64,000 bases of DNA from Aedes albopictus (GCF_035046485.1 NC_085138.1:331620421-331684420); one strand, 5' to 3'. Counted from the first letter of the stretch, positions 1-11,667 are shown. Numbers and translations: made by a program. The notes: generated by a model from the sequence alone, not told the origin.

Positions 1-890
1 GAATTTCAGAGTATCAGTGGCAATTCAAGGTGTATCAGCAGGGGGGGTTTAGAGACGTATAAGGGCATCTCAGGGGAATTCAAGGGGTTTCAGGGAATTT
101 CAACTGGTTCTCATGGGTATTTTGGGAGAGCTTTAAGTTTATTTTTTAGGGCGTCTGAGAGGTTTTATTTTAAGACGATTTTAGAGCTTCTAGGGGATAT
201 CAGCAGTTTTGAAGGCGTTCCAGGGGGCTTCAGGAAGTTTGGGGTGGTTCAGATTTTAGGTGGTTCCAGATACGATTTAGATAGTCTGAAGGTGTTTCAA
301 GGGCGAAATTCCCAGAGGCATTTAAGGGATTAATTTTGAAAGGGATTAAGGGGTATTCAAAACAATTTTATGTAGCACAAGGGGTTTTTGGCGTTGCAGA
401 AGGTTGAAACGGGCTTTAGGGCCAGGCGGCACTCTGACTACACTGACACTCTAATAAAATAGGCATGAAACCACTTGGAACCGCACTTAACTTCCCTAAC
501 ACGCATCTGAACCCTCCTTGTAAAGCTCCGAAGCAACTTGAAACGTCTTGAAACCCTCTTAAACAACTTTAAATTTTCGAGGAACGTCTCAGAATTGCTC
601 CCCCTAAAACACCCTTTGCAAAACCCCCCAAAATTCTGATGAGACTCCTTACGAGACTCTTAAAATTCCCTTTAAATCTTTTGAAACGCATCGAAATGCC
701 CCTTTAACCCCTCCTGAAACGCCCCGTAAACCACATGAAACGCAAACCCCATCAACGCTCCTGAATCGCCTTTCAAAACCCTTCAAATATCCTGAAACGC
801 TTCCAAAACTCCTTGAATGACCAGACCTGATCTTTAACCTCCTGGTGTCCCCTGAAACTTCTTCTCCTCTGAAATGCTCGGAGAACAATC
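1..890. repeat. Degenerate TTTCAGGG-type phrase repeat, polarity switch near 430-470
   Basis: Short variants of a phrase like 'ggggtttcag' and 'gaattcaagg' recur from the left edge to about 430. From about 480 to 890 the complementary phrase ('cttgaaac', 'cctcctgaaacg') recurs instead, so the block is two head-to-head decayed arrays. Open frames here are products of the repeat. The left end lies outside the window. Confidence 0.6.
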
Positions 891-1485
891 TTACGTAGAG
901 CTAAGCACAGAGACCAGCACAGAGAAAAAGAGTATGTACGGCAAAGTTTGATGGACAAGAGACCTAAAGTGCACGACAAAATAAGTTACCTTTACAAGAC
1001 ACGCGTGGATGTGACGTTTGAATGGCTGTCTATAAACCACTTGGTATTTTTTCTGAATATTTCCTGCGTGGTATTGTTAATACAAAAGTTTATGTTTCTG
1101 ATATAACAAATAGAGTTTTTTTTGATAAAATAAGGCTGGAATAAAATTTCACAATTCCTCAACTTTTGTAGGGGGATTCTCTGGAAGGTTAACGTTGTGA
1201 TTTGTTGTTCCATAAATATATCTACTAAAACATTTTATTTTTGAGGTAAGGTGTTCCTCAGTTGGAAATTTGGAATAAATATTATTTCCCGATTTTTTTT
1301 TTCTCATGGTTGTTTTTGCGACTATCGAGTATTGTGTTGTTCTTTGCTGAGTATTGTGTTGTTCTTTGCAGAGAAGAATATTAATCAAGACAATCTAGAT
1401 CGGCATTGCACCACAAAAACCACAAAACAATTGGTGAGATCTTTCCAATATTATTTATTTATAAATAATTCTACTTCAGTATATA
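891..1485. other. Unassigned AT-rich stretch
   Basis: No gene is recognisable. The only structure I see is a short direct duplication near 1327-1371, where 'gtattgtgttgttctttgc' occurs twice. The frames of 70-95 codons on both strands overlap each other and show no domain. Confidence 0.5.
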
Positions 1486-2705
1486 CACTCCCGATCAAAA
1501 GTTTGGGGTCACCCTCTCAAAAACATGTCATTTTTTAGGCCCATATCTTCGCCAATTTGTGTCCGATTTCAAAACCCTAGATTTCATTCAAAAAATAATA
1601 AGTCAATGAAACTTTGAACATGATTTAAAAGAAACTTTTTCAAAAAAAAATTGTATGTAAACTTAACCCAAAGTGGCCAAATTTTCTAAAAAATAAATAT
1701 AAACTTACGGCAGTGTCGCTGGAAATTGGGTCGACCAAATTTTAAGATGAGAGCGGTAATATAACCCATTTTCTATTAGCTTTCTACTGCTTTTTACAGA
1801 ACTTAGCTAAAAAATCTAGAAAAAAAGTTATTGAGTAAATTAATCCTTGATGTAATCGACCAAAAGTTTGGGGTCACCCCTCAAAATGATGTATCGGCCA
1901 AAAGTTTGGGGTCACTATCGTAAAACATGGAAAAGCGATTTGTTGATATATTTGTCAACATTCATTCAATTTTAATTCTTCTTGGCTTATTTGAAACAAA
2001 ATGCATGATACTTACTGCATAGACATTGAACCACACATAATTGTTGAAATTTACATACCAAAACTTAACGTAAAGTTATCTCATTTTTTGAAGTGTTGTG
2101 AAATGTGTTAACTTTACATAACATTTTTGTATACAAAAATCGTTAAATACGTTAAGTTAAAGACATCAAACGTAAATTTAGGTTATTATCTTTGAAATGA
2201 GCCAAAAAGAATTAAAATTGAACTATATGTAGATGACGTAGATATCACCAAATCACTTTTCCATGTTTTACGAAAGTGACCCCAAACTTTTGGCTGATAC
2301 ATCGTATTGAGGGGTGACCCCAAACTTTTGGTCGATGACATGAAGAGTTAATTTACTTAATAACTTTTTATTCTAGATTTTCAAGCTAAGTTCTGTAAAA
2401 AGCAGTTGAAAGCTAATAGAAAATGGGTCATATTATCGCTCTCATCATAAAATTTGGTCGACCCAATTTCCAGCGACACTGCTGTAAGTTTATATTCATT
2501 TTTTAGAAAATTTGGCAACTTTGGGTTAAGTTTACATACAATTTTTTTTGAAAAAGTTTATTTTAAATCATGTTCAAAGTTTCTTTGACTAATTATCTTT
2601 TGAATGAAACCTAGGGTGTTGAAATCGGACGCAAATTGGCGGAGATATGGGCCTAAAAAAATTACAGGTTTTTGAGGGGGTACCCCAAACTTTTGATCGG
2701 GAGTG
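1486..2705. mobile_element. Tc1/mariner-like non-autonomous foldback element
   Basis: The ends are CACTCCCGATCAAAAG and its inverse, flanked by TA on both sides (1484-1485, 2706-2707), the target duplication of Tc1/mariner elements. Almost the whole element is an imperfect inverted repeat with arms of about 600 bp. The terminal motif (caaaagtttggggtcac) recurs inside each arm: near 1493, 1858 and 1896 on the left and near 2276, 2314 and 2681 on the right. There is no transposase frame. The termini resemble those of Tc1-like elements, from memory of the family. Confidence 0.8.
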
Positions 2706-2707
2706 TA

Positions 2708-3489
2708 CCGTAAAACGGGGTATCATTGATCAGCGGGGTAACATTGATCGGCTTGACTGACCTCATGAAATGTTCAAATAAGTATTTTACATTGAACCAG
2801 TTTCTGCTATCGAATGGTATATCGTAATCTGCTATCATTTAGCTATTAAATGACATGCAATTCATGAAAATGGAATTTCATAAACATTGAAATAAATCGA
2901 TTATTCCATAACTGTGTTCCGTAACGCAATGAGATACATTGTCAAACATTCATGGTTGGCGTGAATATTAGATATGATATGAGGTTAGAAATCACTGTAT
3001 ACCTTCAATATGATATCCTAGATTGGGATTTAATAATCGAAACTTTTATAAAAATGCTCTTTTTCAATAAAATATACGAATTATTCAAAGAAGTCTATCA
3101 ATTCCTAAAGCCATGCCTACATTTAGGCGTTATTCTAGGTTTGAGGGATTTTATTCTCAGAATATCTCAAAAAGTGCATAACTTGTAAGAATTTGGACAA
3201 CATATTTGAAATCAGAGACCCCAAATTTAGTAAGTAAGTGTATTTTCTACACTAACGAACATTGTTCACTTAGATGATCAATGTTACCCCAAATCAACAA
3301 AATCAAAAATTAGATTAAAAAGTTTATTTTATCATGTTTTATAGTGTCACAATCCTATTTCGAGTAGCTTGACACATACTCAGAGCGCCAGTACTTCTTT
3401 TAAAAATATAAAACATGTAACGTTTGCGTTAACAAAAGAATTATTCAAAAAAGATTGAGAATTCTGATCAATATTACCCCGGATTACGG
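2708..3489. mobile_element. TA-flanked MITE with CCGTAA..CGGGGTA..TTGATCAG termini
   Basis: Left end CCGTAAAACGGGGTATCATT and the right end read as inverse complement CCGTAATCCGGGGTAATATT match closely and continue into TTGATCAG. TA flanks lie at 2706-2707 and 3490-3491; the left TA is also the right flank of the preceding Tc1-like element. An inner copy of the motif (gatcaatgttacccc) lies near 3273. No transposase is encoded; the 78-codon frame inside is AT-rich and featureless. Confidence 0.7.
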
Positions 3490-3491
3490 TA

Positions 3492-5255
3492 TCTGCTTTA
3501 TAACTGCATATAAATTAAAAATTCGCTATTTTCAACATTCTTTCATCTATTGGAAGCTGCTTCAGTTCTGGGCTCTTTCGAAGTTGATGAAGGGATTTAT
3601 AAATGCTTGCAAGGACTTGGCCAGGTATGTGGAGCTGAGTGAATCTATGACATTGTAGATAGTAGCGACATCAGCAATATGAATGGATGCTATGATATGC
3701 TATGCTATGGTTGTTTTCGCGACTTTCTATTTTCTGGCACATAATGCATCATATCCATACCGGGTTGAAGCAAGGATTGAACGGATTTCGGGGTTTTTGG
3801 GGAGCTGTCGCAAAGACCACCGTTGTTGCTGCTGATGTCGCTGCTGCACATACGATGCAGTCAAGCTCATGTCACTAGATTTCACAGTAATGATGTATAC
3901 ACATATCGTAAAAACTGTAAGCATGCGGGAATTTATGTCAACGAGATCTTTTTGCTTTGGAAGCATAACAAAAAGCCATTTAGTTCTTATATGGTTGTAG
4001 TTTACTTTTACGATACTGTCTAAGCAAGACAGCTATGAGCATACCCCTAATAGAAAACGCTCAAATTGGTTCTCTCAAAAGTTTATGAAAATTTCTAGAC
4101 GTTGAGATGATTAGATTCCACCTGTAAGGCCGCGCTTAGAACCATTACAACTGCTGACAGATTGAAATTCTCGTCGGACGTAAATTACTCTGCAGAACAT
4201 AAAACTCAGACAAACAGATTTCTATGCGCATTGGAACATCCAAACTTCAGAACACACTATCACCAACGGGCGATCTTCACCTCGTCCGTACCGCATGCTA
4301 AAATTGGCCTCGAAAGACCCAATTAAGTAAATTTACCATCGCAGACACAACATCAGCAAAATTGTGCGTATTAAATTTCCAGCCATAAATTACCCTCCAA
4401 GAGCCCAAAGCTGATGGTTCTCGTCCATTCTATTCGACGCCACCCGCCCCCATTCGCAACCTACCCCAGCGCAGCATAAATTGCCCACTGAATTGTCAAC
4501 TCCGCGCAAAACGTTTTATAACATTTTAAATCTTTTTACTACCCAAGGCATTTCCTCCTCCGGTGGTGCTAGCGTCTTCTTGGTTTTTCTGATGATGACG
4601 ACGACGACGACGGCGGGGGCGCTACTCTCTAGATTCAAAACCGCAGAAAAACCAAAGCCGACATCAACGTTGTGGTCCGTCACGCCCCGGTGATGGTGGT
4701 AGCGTTGGTTGGCGATGCGGTTGGCTATCCGACGACGTTGATCCACCTTCTCGGCAACGACGACGACGACGACGGCGACGGAACCAAACCCGAACAAATC
4801 TTGCCAAAGCCGGAAAACGAAAGAAATTATAATGAAGTGCTTTATTACTGCTCGTCCTCGGTGGAATATCTCCGCTCATTAGATTGATGAAACATAACTC
4901 ATTGCTGGTGGTGCGGTTTTCCGTGCGGTCCCCCAAACTCCGAGAAAAGAAGCCAAAGAGCCAAACCAAATCTCCGTTGAATTATTAATGAAGCTCACTC
5001 TTTTCATTTCCCGTGGCAGCCCGGGGCCCGGGCCACGATGACAAACCCCGCCAAGGAGGTGGAAATCCTCTTTTTATGGTGGATTTTTGCTGGGTCTGTG
5101 CGGTCTATTTTTGCAATCAACCGACGACCGACTAGTCAATGAACTGTTACCGCCCACTACTTATTGGTGGTTTTTCTTGAGGGGTTTTACCCCAGGATAT
5201 TCAACTTTCTTCGGTGGCGTAACATTTTTATTGCTGATTTGATTACTTGATAAGA
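3492..5255. other. Apparently single-copy island, no gene recognised
   Basis: This stretch lacks phrase repeats and visible inverted termini and has a more balanced composition, with a GAC/GAT-rich tract near 4590-4620 and 4758-4785 and a GC-rich palindromic spot near 5020-5034. Several overlapping frames of 60-100 codons arise from the trinucleotide tracts. I could not find a convincing splice-bounded exon. It may be intron or intergenic DNA of a host gene. Confidence 0.45.
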
Positions 5256-6122
5256 AAGAAATGCTTTTGGGACGAGAAATGTAGCCTTTGTAATACATAA
5301 CCGATAAAACTAGAGAAATCTAGTTTATGATGGAATTTCTCAGAAGGTTCACTAGGATTTTTTTTGTAGAAGATCTTTCAGGAATTCTCCACTAAGAATA
5401 CCAGCCAAAAATCCTTCTGGAATATCTCATCTAGTTTCTCGAGGGATTTCTCGTAGGGTTTTTCCTACTGTCTTTCTTGTTGTTCCCTAAAGAATTCCCC
5501 TTATTGTATTCCAACAATTCTTCTTGAATTTCTCCATCAATTTCCCCAAGAAATACTCCTGAAATTCTTTGCTTTAGTTTGTTCAAGTTTCACTTGAAGT
5601 TCCAACAAGATTTTTTTAGATAATATTTTCAGAAAATTCCTCTCGAATTTATACAAAAGATAAGTTTGGAGTTCCTTTAGAAATGTCTCCTGTACTACAT
5701 CCCGATATTTTCCAGGATTATTTTGATAAATTCTCACAGGAATTCCACCTTCAGTTCATGCACTAATTTTGCAAATGAAGGCGAACATGCCTCTGGAGCC
5801 GATCTACAGCAGCACTTTCAGATATACTTTCCAGAATTCTTCATGAAACTGGAGTTCTTGCTGATTTTCCTCCAGCAAGTTCTTTCGAAATCCCACGAGG
5901 GTTTTTAACTTGAGCGGCAAGGAATTTCTATTGGAGCTCCTCTAAAAAATATTCCAAAATTTTTAACCTTAAATTTTTATGCCATTTATTCAAAAAAACC
6001 TCCTGAAATTCTTCATGAGTTCCTCCAGGAATATGTCATAAAGAATACCAGAAAATTGTTCCTGAAAAATATTTTTCACAAGGAAATGCTTTTGACGAAT
6101 TTCGTCCCAAATCGTATTCGGA
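5256..6122. repeat. GAATTCC phrase-repeat block, pyrimidine-rich polarity, paired with 15.2 kb
   Basis: Degenerate 11-12-base phrases of the type 'ttcctccag' and 'gaattcttc' fill the block. From 5262 (tttgggacgagaaatgtagc) to about 5890 it aligns by eye, in the same orientation, with 15202-15760, including the non-phrase landmarks 'aataaaactagaga' or 'gataaaactagagaaa', 'cttgaagttccaaca' and 'gctgattttcctccagcaa'. These are two diverged copies of one sequence flanking the transposon between them. Confidence 0.7.
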
Positions 6123-6353
6123 GTTGGCAGCACCCTCTCAGATTACAATGAAACTTTCTGGGTATGTTCACCAAGACTAGATAAGCCACTTTGCGTACTT
6201 AGTTTCTTCAAAATTTATCTGGACTGACTTTTGAAAAGGGCTAAACTTTTTTTATGGATTTTTTAAAAATGTTTTTAATCAAAAAATGACTACTCCTACA
6301 AAAAAGTGTTGTATGGGTGATTATCACAAAATAAGTCAAATTTTAAGAAAAAA
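6123..6353. repeat. Outer half of left TIR of the 6.1-15.2 kb transposon
   Basis: Begins GTTGGCAGCACCCTCTCAG and matches, inverted, the sequence ending at 15165. The match runs inward through 'gataagccactttgc', 'cttttgaaaagggctaaac' and 'gtgttgtatgggtgattatc' to 'ttttaagaaaaaa' at 6353, where it stops abruptly. The missing inner half resumes at about 11668, so the TIR is split by an insertion. Confidence 0.8.
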
Positions 6354-6867
6354 CCCAAATTAATCCACCTAGAGGTGATAGTGCCTTTCTCGTCGTATAT
6401 GTTCTAACGATCTTTCCGTCAACGTAAGTCAAAGTGTTCCTGAATCCTGATATTTTTTAAGAAAAGCAAGCATTTTATCAAAGCCATCATTGAATTGACT
6501 TAAAACTTATTTATGGCACATACTCCGACGTAGTGTTCAGCGTAAAAGCAGAGCTGAATAATATCAGATTTCTCAATTGACTGCTTGAGTACCTTCACTA
6601 ACATTGGGAGCTGATCAATATCAAGACGATACTAACAAGCTAAGATATAACTTTTTACACATTCACAGATCACTTTGCGGTCTTCGATAAAGTTTTTTCT
6701 GCACATTCTAGGTTATATTTTATTGACCGTTAAAAACAAGAACGTAGTGAGTATAGTGAGACGTCTGTTTGTATGTGGGTTTAATATGTCAAGATTTTGT
6801 TCCCTTACACATATTTATCGCTTGCATTGATTTTATTTACTTTCGTAGTTCCGGCGAAGCATCAAAC

Positions 6868-8028
6868 GCTGGTTGTGCAATAACATCAAATTCTCGCTCC
6901 AGTTGAATTTTTCGATTCCATTTAGGTCTCATATGAACTGTACAAAATTTCAGCGTAATCGGTGAAACTATAATTTAGCGCAAGTGGTTCAAAGTTTGCA
7001 TAGGATTTACTATGGGAAAAGTTACACTTTCAGATAAAAATTCCCGGAGGTCGCCCTTTGTCTCCTTAATTCAAATCGATCAACGCTTCTTGTAGAAAAA
7101 TTATTTAGGAAACTTTCCTTCGAAGACCGCAAAACAATTGGATGCTTGTGGAAAAAGTTATTGATTTATTACCGATTAGTGATCCGACGAACGGCTTTTT
7201 GTTTTGTTTTATCAGCAGCACTGCTGCTGCCGTTGCTGCATGGAGTGGCGGGTGGCATCACCACCCCCAGAAACAGCAGCAGCCAAGGCAGTAGCTACAG
7301 TGCTGCTGATAAAACAAAACAAAAAGCCGTTCGTCGGATCACTAATCGGTGATAAATCAATAACTTTTTCCACAAGCATCCAATTGGCTTCTTTAACGGT
7401 GTTGAGATAATTCGATATTCTGAATCTGCATGTCAAACTGAGCCGAAATCCAAATTTTCATGAATTTCGGAGCCCGGGAACCTATTTAAAAATCAATTTG
7501 AAGTTTGTATGGGAGCGATTTGTCGAATCACCCCTTATCGCAGTTTGTACTGGGCGGAGCTGTCAAACAGTTACCCAGCTGTCAAAAGGTGATTTCAAAA
7601 AATTTCTTTGAAATTGATTTTAGGTACCAAAATAAGGTTCTAAAAATCTGAAAAAAATCATAGTGGCTCAGAAAAAGGTGCTCTTTCGTATAAAATCGAA
7701 AAATCAATATATTTTTCTTAATTTAAAAACCCAATTGTTTTGCGGCCTTCGAAAGAAAGTTTCACAAAGGATTTTTCTTCAAGAAGCGTTGATCGATTTA
7801 AATTAAGGAGATAAGGGGCGACCTCTGGGATTTTTTGTTTGAAAGTATAACTTTTCCCATAGTAAATCCTATGCAAACTTTGAACCGCTTGCGCTAAATT
7901 ATAGTTTCACCGATTGCGCTGAAATTTTGTACAGTTCATATGGGACCTAAATGACATCTAAAAAGTCGACTGGAGCGAGGATTTATTTTTTCCATACAAG
8001 CGTGTCCCATACTATTGTGCAACCCTAC
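6868..8028. mobile_element. Foldback MITE inside the composite element
   Basis: Inverted arms pair 'ctcgctccag' near 6893 with 'ctggagcgagg' near 7974, through 'catatgaactgtacaaaatt' and 'gtttgcataggatttactat'. A second paired block with 'cggatcactaatcgg' sits around a centre near 7261. About 350 bp (roughly 7385-7735) is unpaired in the right arm. The outer ends are GGTTGTGCAATA and its near inverse (ATTGTGCAACC). Flanking sequence resembles an interrupted 147-bp monomer. Confidence 0.7.
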
Positions 8029-8376
8029 CAGTAGTCTCTAATGTGGTATGAGCCTATTTTCTAGTTAACCGTTCCTCAGGTTATTAAAAAAGCCGTGATG
8101 TGATGTGTCGCATGGTACATTTGGTTACTTTCCGGAACAGGTTCCGGAGCACCACCGGGTCTCCCAAATATAGTCTGAGGCAATATCATTGCTAACGTAC
8201 ATCAGGTTACATAAAAAAAACCACGATTTGATTTATCTTATGCATGGGTACAAATCACTTTTACATTTGACCACTTCCAGTGGGACACCCAGAACTAGTT
8301 TCGGGACACTACTGGTTGTCTAAAATATGGTCTGAGGCTATGTTCTTACGAATCGATCATCGTGTTATCAAAAAAG

Positions 8377-8639
8377 GGTCTCCAGTTGGCCTAGTGGTTA
8401 AGGCTATGAATCGCCAATCCGGAAACGGCGGGTTTGATTCCCGTTCCGGTCGGGAACATTTTCTCGACTTCCTGAGCATAGTGTATCATTGAACTTGCCT
8501 CACAATATACAAATTCATGCAATGGCGGGCAAAGAAAACCCTTCAATTATGACCTGTGGAAGTGCTCTAAAGAACACTAAGTAGAAAAGAGGCAGGCCAA
8601 GTTCCAATGCGAACGTCGAGCTATAAAGAAGAAGAAGAA
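8377..8639 (+). mobile_element. Feilai-type tRNA-derived SINE
   Basis: The 5' part resembles a tRNA promoter: an A box region (tggcctagtggttaagg) and a B box (gggtttgattcccg). The body ends in a GAA-rich tail (aagaagaagaag). A perfect 13-bp target duplication, gttatcaaaaaag, flanks it at 8364-8376 and 8640-8652. It inserted within a monomer of the tandem array. The family name rests on recalled features of Aedes Feilai (tRNA head, GAA-type tail). Confidence 0.9.
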
Positions 8640-8667
8640 GTTATCAAAAAAGCTGCTATTTGATGTA

Positions 8668-9305
8668 CTGTCAAACCCCGCGTATTCATCACTCTTTAAT
8701 AAGACACTTTTTAACTTGTACCCCGCTCATTCGAAATTTGTTGAATTAAAAAAATGATCAAATGTCTCAGTGTAATACACTGTAAATACGAATGATACGA
8801 TATTGTGATGTTACTTACACCCGCAGCGGCTCCTCGTGCAGCTGCTACTTCCGAAAGTTCTAATTTGGTGCATTCCGACACCTGATCCGTTTGGTGATCA
8901 ACCGCAGTGAACCTCGGAAGCCAACAATCGTAAAATGTATTGTCTATCCGGTTGGAATCAAGACCGACATTCAATCAAAAATTGCCATTTTCTTGGTCCA
9001 CAAGTGTCGCAACTGTTTCGCATCTAGTGCGCTGTGTTGCTGACAACAACGGGAAGGATGCGCACTACTTCTGACATGATTAAAAAACGTCGCGAGTTGG
9101 GTCGCGTCGCGACTTGATTGTGCGAAGTCCGGTTTGGTGGCGGCCCGACAATACAAGCTATCAATTCGTACCACAACAATATCTGTAAGATTTGTGTTCA
9201 AAAACAAATCATACAATCTTAACAAAACTAAAATAGAGTTAGTTTATCGAATTGAAAGTTTACACAGGTAATTTGACAGCAATCATTGTCGAATCAGCGT
9301 GGTTT
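8668..9305 (-). repeat. Insert in the array, carries a 216-bp sequence shared with 51.4 kb
   Basis: This stretch interrupts a monomer and is not array sequence. 8938-9153 is the inverse of 51409-51625 with only about ten base differences by eye. On the minus strand both copies keep the same open frame ending in residues MAIFD followed by a stop. Next to the shared part, a second minus frame runs to 'gggtgtaagt' (near 8815), which resembles a 5' splice site. It could be an exon copied from a host gene or part of an unknown element. The edges are approximate. Confidence 0.5.
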
Positions 9306-9721
9306 TATGGTACGACACGCATGGATTTGATTCAATTTCACATTTACAACTTTCGGTTCACATTTTACCACTTACCGATTGTCCCTGATGTGTTTTTTTT
9401 GTTTTTATTTATGTGTATTTTAACTAGTTGCTAATTCTACACTCGTCCCTGATGTGGTCTTAGACTAGTTTCATGCAAATTATTAATCAGTTCTCCTAAA
9501 AAGTCGCAAATTAATGTAATGCATGTATGGGTTTGGTTCATTCGTGCATTTCGCCAGTTCCGGCGAGGCACTCGAATCTGGATCCGGAACATTACTGACC
9601 TGAGACTATTTTCTTGCTGACCGTTCTTCGCGTTATCGAAGAAGCCGTTATTTAGTGTGCTGCGTGTATGCGTTTGGTTTTTTTTTTCTACATTTGACCA
9701 CTTCCGTCGGGGCACCTGGAA

Positions 9722-10309
9722 CCGGTTTCGGTACACTATTGGTTTTCCAAAGTATGGTCTATGATTTTTTTTGTTAACCGTTCATCAGCTTACCTAAAAA
9801 GTCATTAAATGTGTCGAATTTATGGGTTTGGTTCTCCTTTACATTTGACCACTTCCGATGGGGCAACCGTAATCGGTTGCGGAACACTACCGGTTGTCCC
9901 CAATATGGCCGGAAATTTTTTTTTTGTTAAATCAAGTTCCCTGAAAATCCGCGATTTGATGTGTCGCTTGCATGGGTTTGGTTCCCTTTTATATTTGGCC
10001 ATTTCCGGCGGGACACCCGGAACCGGTTCTGGATCGCAACCGATTCAGATATGTTCTGAAAATATTTTCCTACTTACTGTTCATCAAGATATCAAAAAAG
10101 CCACGATTTGATGTGTCCCTTACATGGGTTTATTTAACTTTTATACTATGCCACCTCCGGCGGAACATCTGGAACCGGTTCCGATATGGTCTAAGAATGC
10201 TTTCCTGCTAACTGTTCATCAGGTTATCGAAAAAGCTGTGGTTTGATATGTCACATGCATGGTTTTATTTCCATTTTATATTTGGCCACTTCCGACGGGA
10301 CACTCGGAA
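9722..10309. repeat. 588-bp higher-order repeat, copy 1
   Basis: This segment, equal to four 147-bp monomers, is repeated immediately at 10310-10897. Encoded frames in the two copies are identical at an offset of exactly 588. The only difference I noted is 'cggtacac' versus 'cggcacac' at the left edge. Confidence 0.9.
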
Positions 10310-10897
10310 CCGGTTTCGGCACACTATTGGTTTTCCAAAGTATGGTCTATGATTTTTTTTGTTAACCGTTCATCAGCTTACCTAAAAAGTCATTAAATGT
10401 GTCGAATTTATGGGTTTGGTTCTCCTTTACATTTGACCACTTCCGATGGGGCAACCGTAATCGGTTGCGGAACACTACCGGTTGTCCCCAATATGGCCGG
10501 AAATTTTTTTTTTGTTAAATCAAGTTCCCTGAAAATCCGCGATTTGATGTGTCGCTTGCATGGGTTTGGTTCCCTTTTATATTTGGCCATTTCCGGCGGG
10601 ACACCCGGAACCGGTTCTGGATCGCAACCGATTCAGATATGTTCTGAAAATATTTTCCTACTTACTGTTCATCAAGATATCAAAAAAGCCACGATTTGAT
10701 GTGTCCCTTACATGGGTTTATTTAACTTTTATACTATGCCACCTCCGGCGGAACATCTGGAACCGGTTCCGATATGGTCTAAGAATGCTTTCCTGCTAAC
10801 TGTTCATCAGGTTATCGAAAAAGCTGTGGTTTGATATGTCACATGCATGGTTTTATTTCCATTTTATATTTGGCCACTTCCGACGGGACACTCGGAA
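10310..10897. repeat. 588-bp higher-order repeat, copy 2
   Basis: This is a near-identical tandem copy of the preceding 588 bp. Identity is far higher than between the individual monomers, so the duplication is recent or homogenised. After 10898 the array returns to diverged monomers. Confidence 0.9.
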
Positions 10898-11502
10898 CCG
10901 GTTCCGGGACACAACCGGTTCAGATATGGTCTGAGAATATTATCCTGCTTACTGTTCATCAGGATATCAAAAAAGACACTATTTGATATGTCGCATGCAT
11001 GGGTTTGGTTAACTTTAATACTTGGCCACTTCCGGCGGGACATTTGCAACCGGTTCCGGAATACTAGCGGTTCCGATATGGTCTGAGAATGTTTTCCTGC
11101 TTACTGTTCACCACGTTATCGAAAAAGCCGCGATTTGATATGTCGCATGCATGGGTTTAGTTCACTTTTATGTTTGGTCACTTCCGGCGGGACACCCGGA
11201 ACCTGTTCCGGGACACTACCGGTTCAGATATGGTCTGAGACTATTTTTCTGCTTACCATTCATCAAGTTATCGAAAATGCCGTAGTTTGATGTGCCGCAT
11301 GGATGGGTTTGTAGCGTTTTAATATCTGGCCCCTTCCTGGGGTACCGGTCCGGAACACCTAAATGGCCATAACTCCGGAACGGCTGGACCGATCTGAACC
11401 ATTTTCAATAGGAAACAATGGGACCAGATTCCGCGTCGAATGAACCGTCGGTCAATAAAATCGGTTGAGGTTTACTGCCAAAAAGTGATGTGAGTTTTTT
11501 TG

Positions 11503-11538
11503 TACACACACATACACACACACACATACACACACACA
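11503..11538. repeat. CA microsatellite
   Basis: An interrupted (CA)n tract (acacacacatacacac and continuation) lies near the right end of the composite element. Confidence 0.9.
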
Positions 11539-11667
11539 GACATCACCTCAATTCGTCGAGCTGAGTCGATTGGTATATAAGACTTGACCCCTCCGGAGGC
11601 TCTATCAAATTTTCGTTTTTGGAGTGAACATATAGCCTTTCGGTACACCTTGGTGTACGAGAAAGGC

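Larger units (their letters stand above)
8030..11340. repeat. Tandem array of about 147-bp monomers, interrupted
   Basis: Each monomer repeats the landmarks 'cacttccggcgggacacc', 'ggaaccggttccggg', 'gatatggtctgag', 'ctgttcatcaggttatc', 'gaaaaagccgcgatttgatg' and 'gcatgcatgggtttggtt'. They recur about every 147 bases. The array is broken by a Feilai SINE (8377-8639) and a 0.6-kb insert (about 8668-9305). Outer monomers at the left are the most diverged. Confidence 0.85.
6354..11667. mobile_element. Composite non-autonomous element inserted in the transposon's left TIR
   Basis: The insert starts 'cccaaattaatccacctag' and has short inverted ends TGCCTTTCTCGT (6382-6393) and ACGAGAAAGGCA (about 11657-11668). 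Removing it rejoins two halves of a TIR that is continuous at 14705-15165. Its body is mainly a tandem array of about 147-bp monomers, then a CA tract and a GC-richer tail (gacttgacccctccggaggc). No transposase or reverse transcriptase frame is visible. I recall this end structure as a common Aedes repeat but cannot name the family. Confidence 0.65.

Noticed and set aside
9809..10699. Identical 100-codon frames at 9809 and 10397 as a duplicated gene
   Set aside because: They arise from the 588-bp satellite-like duplication and have no protein features.
8030..11340. CRISPR-like array
   Set aside because: Monomers are 147 bases, abutting, without unique spacers; the DNA is eukaryotic.
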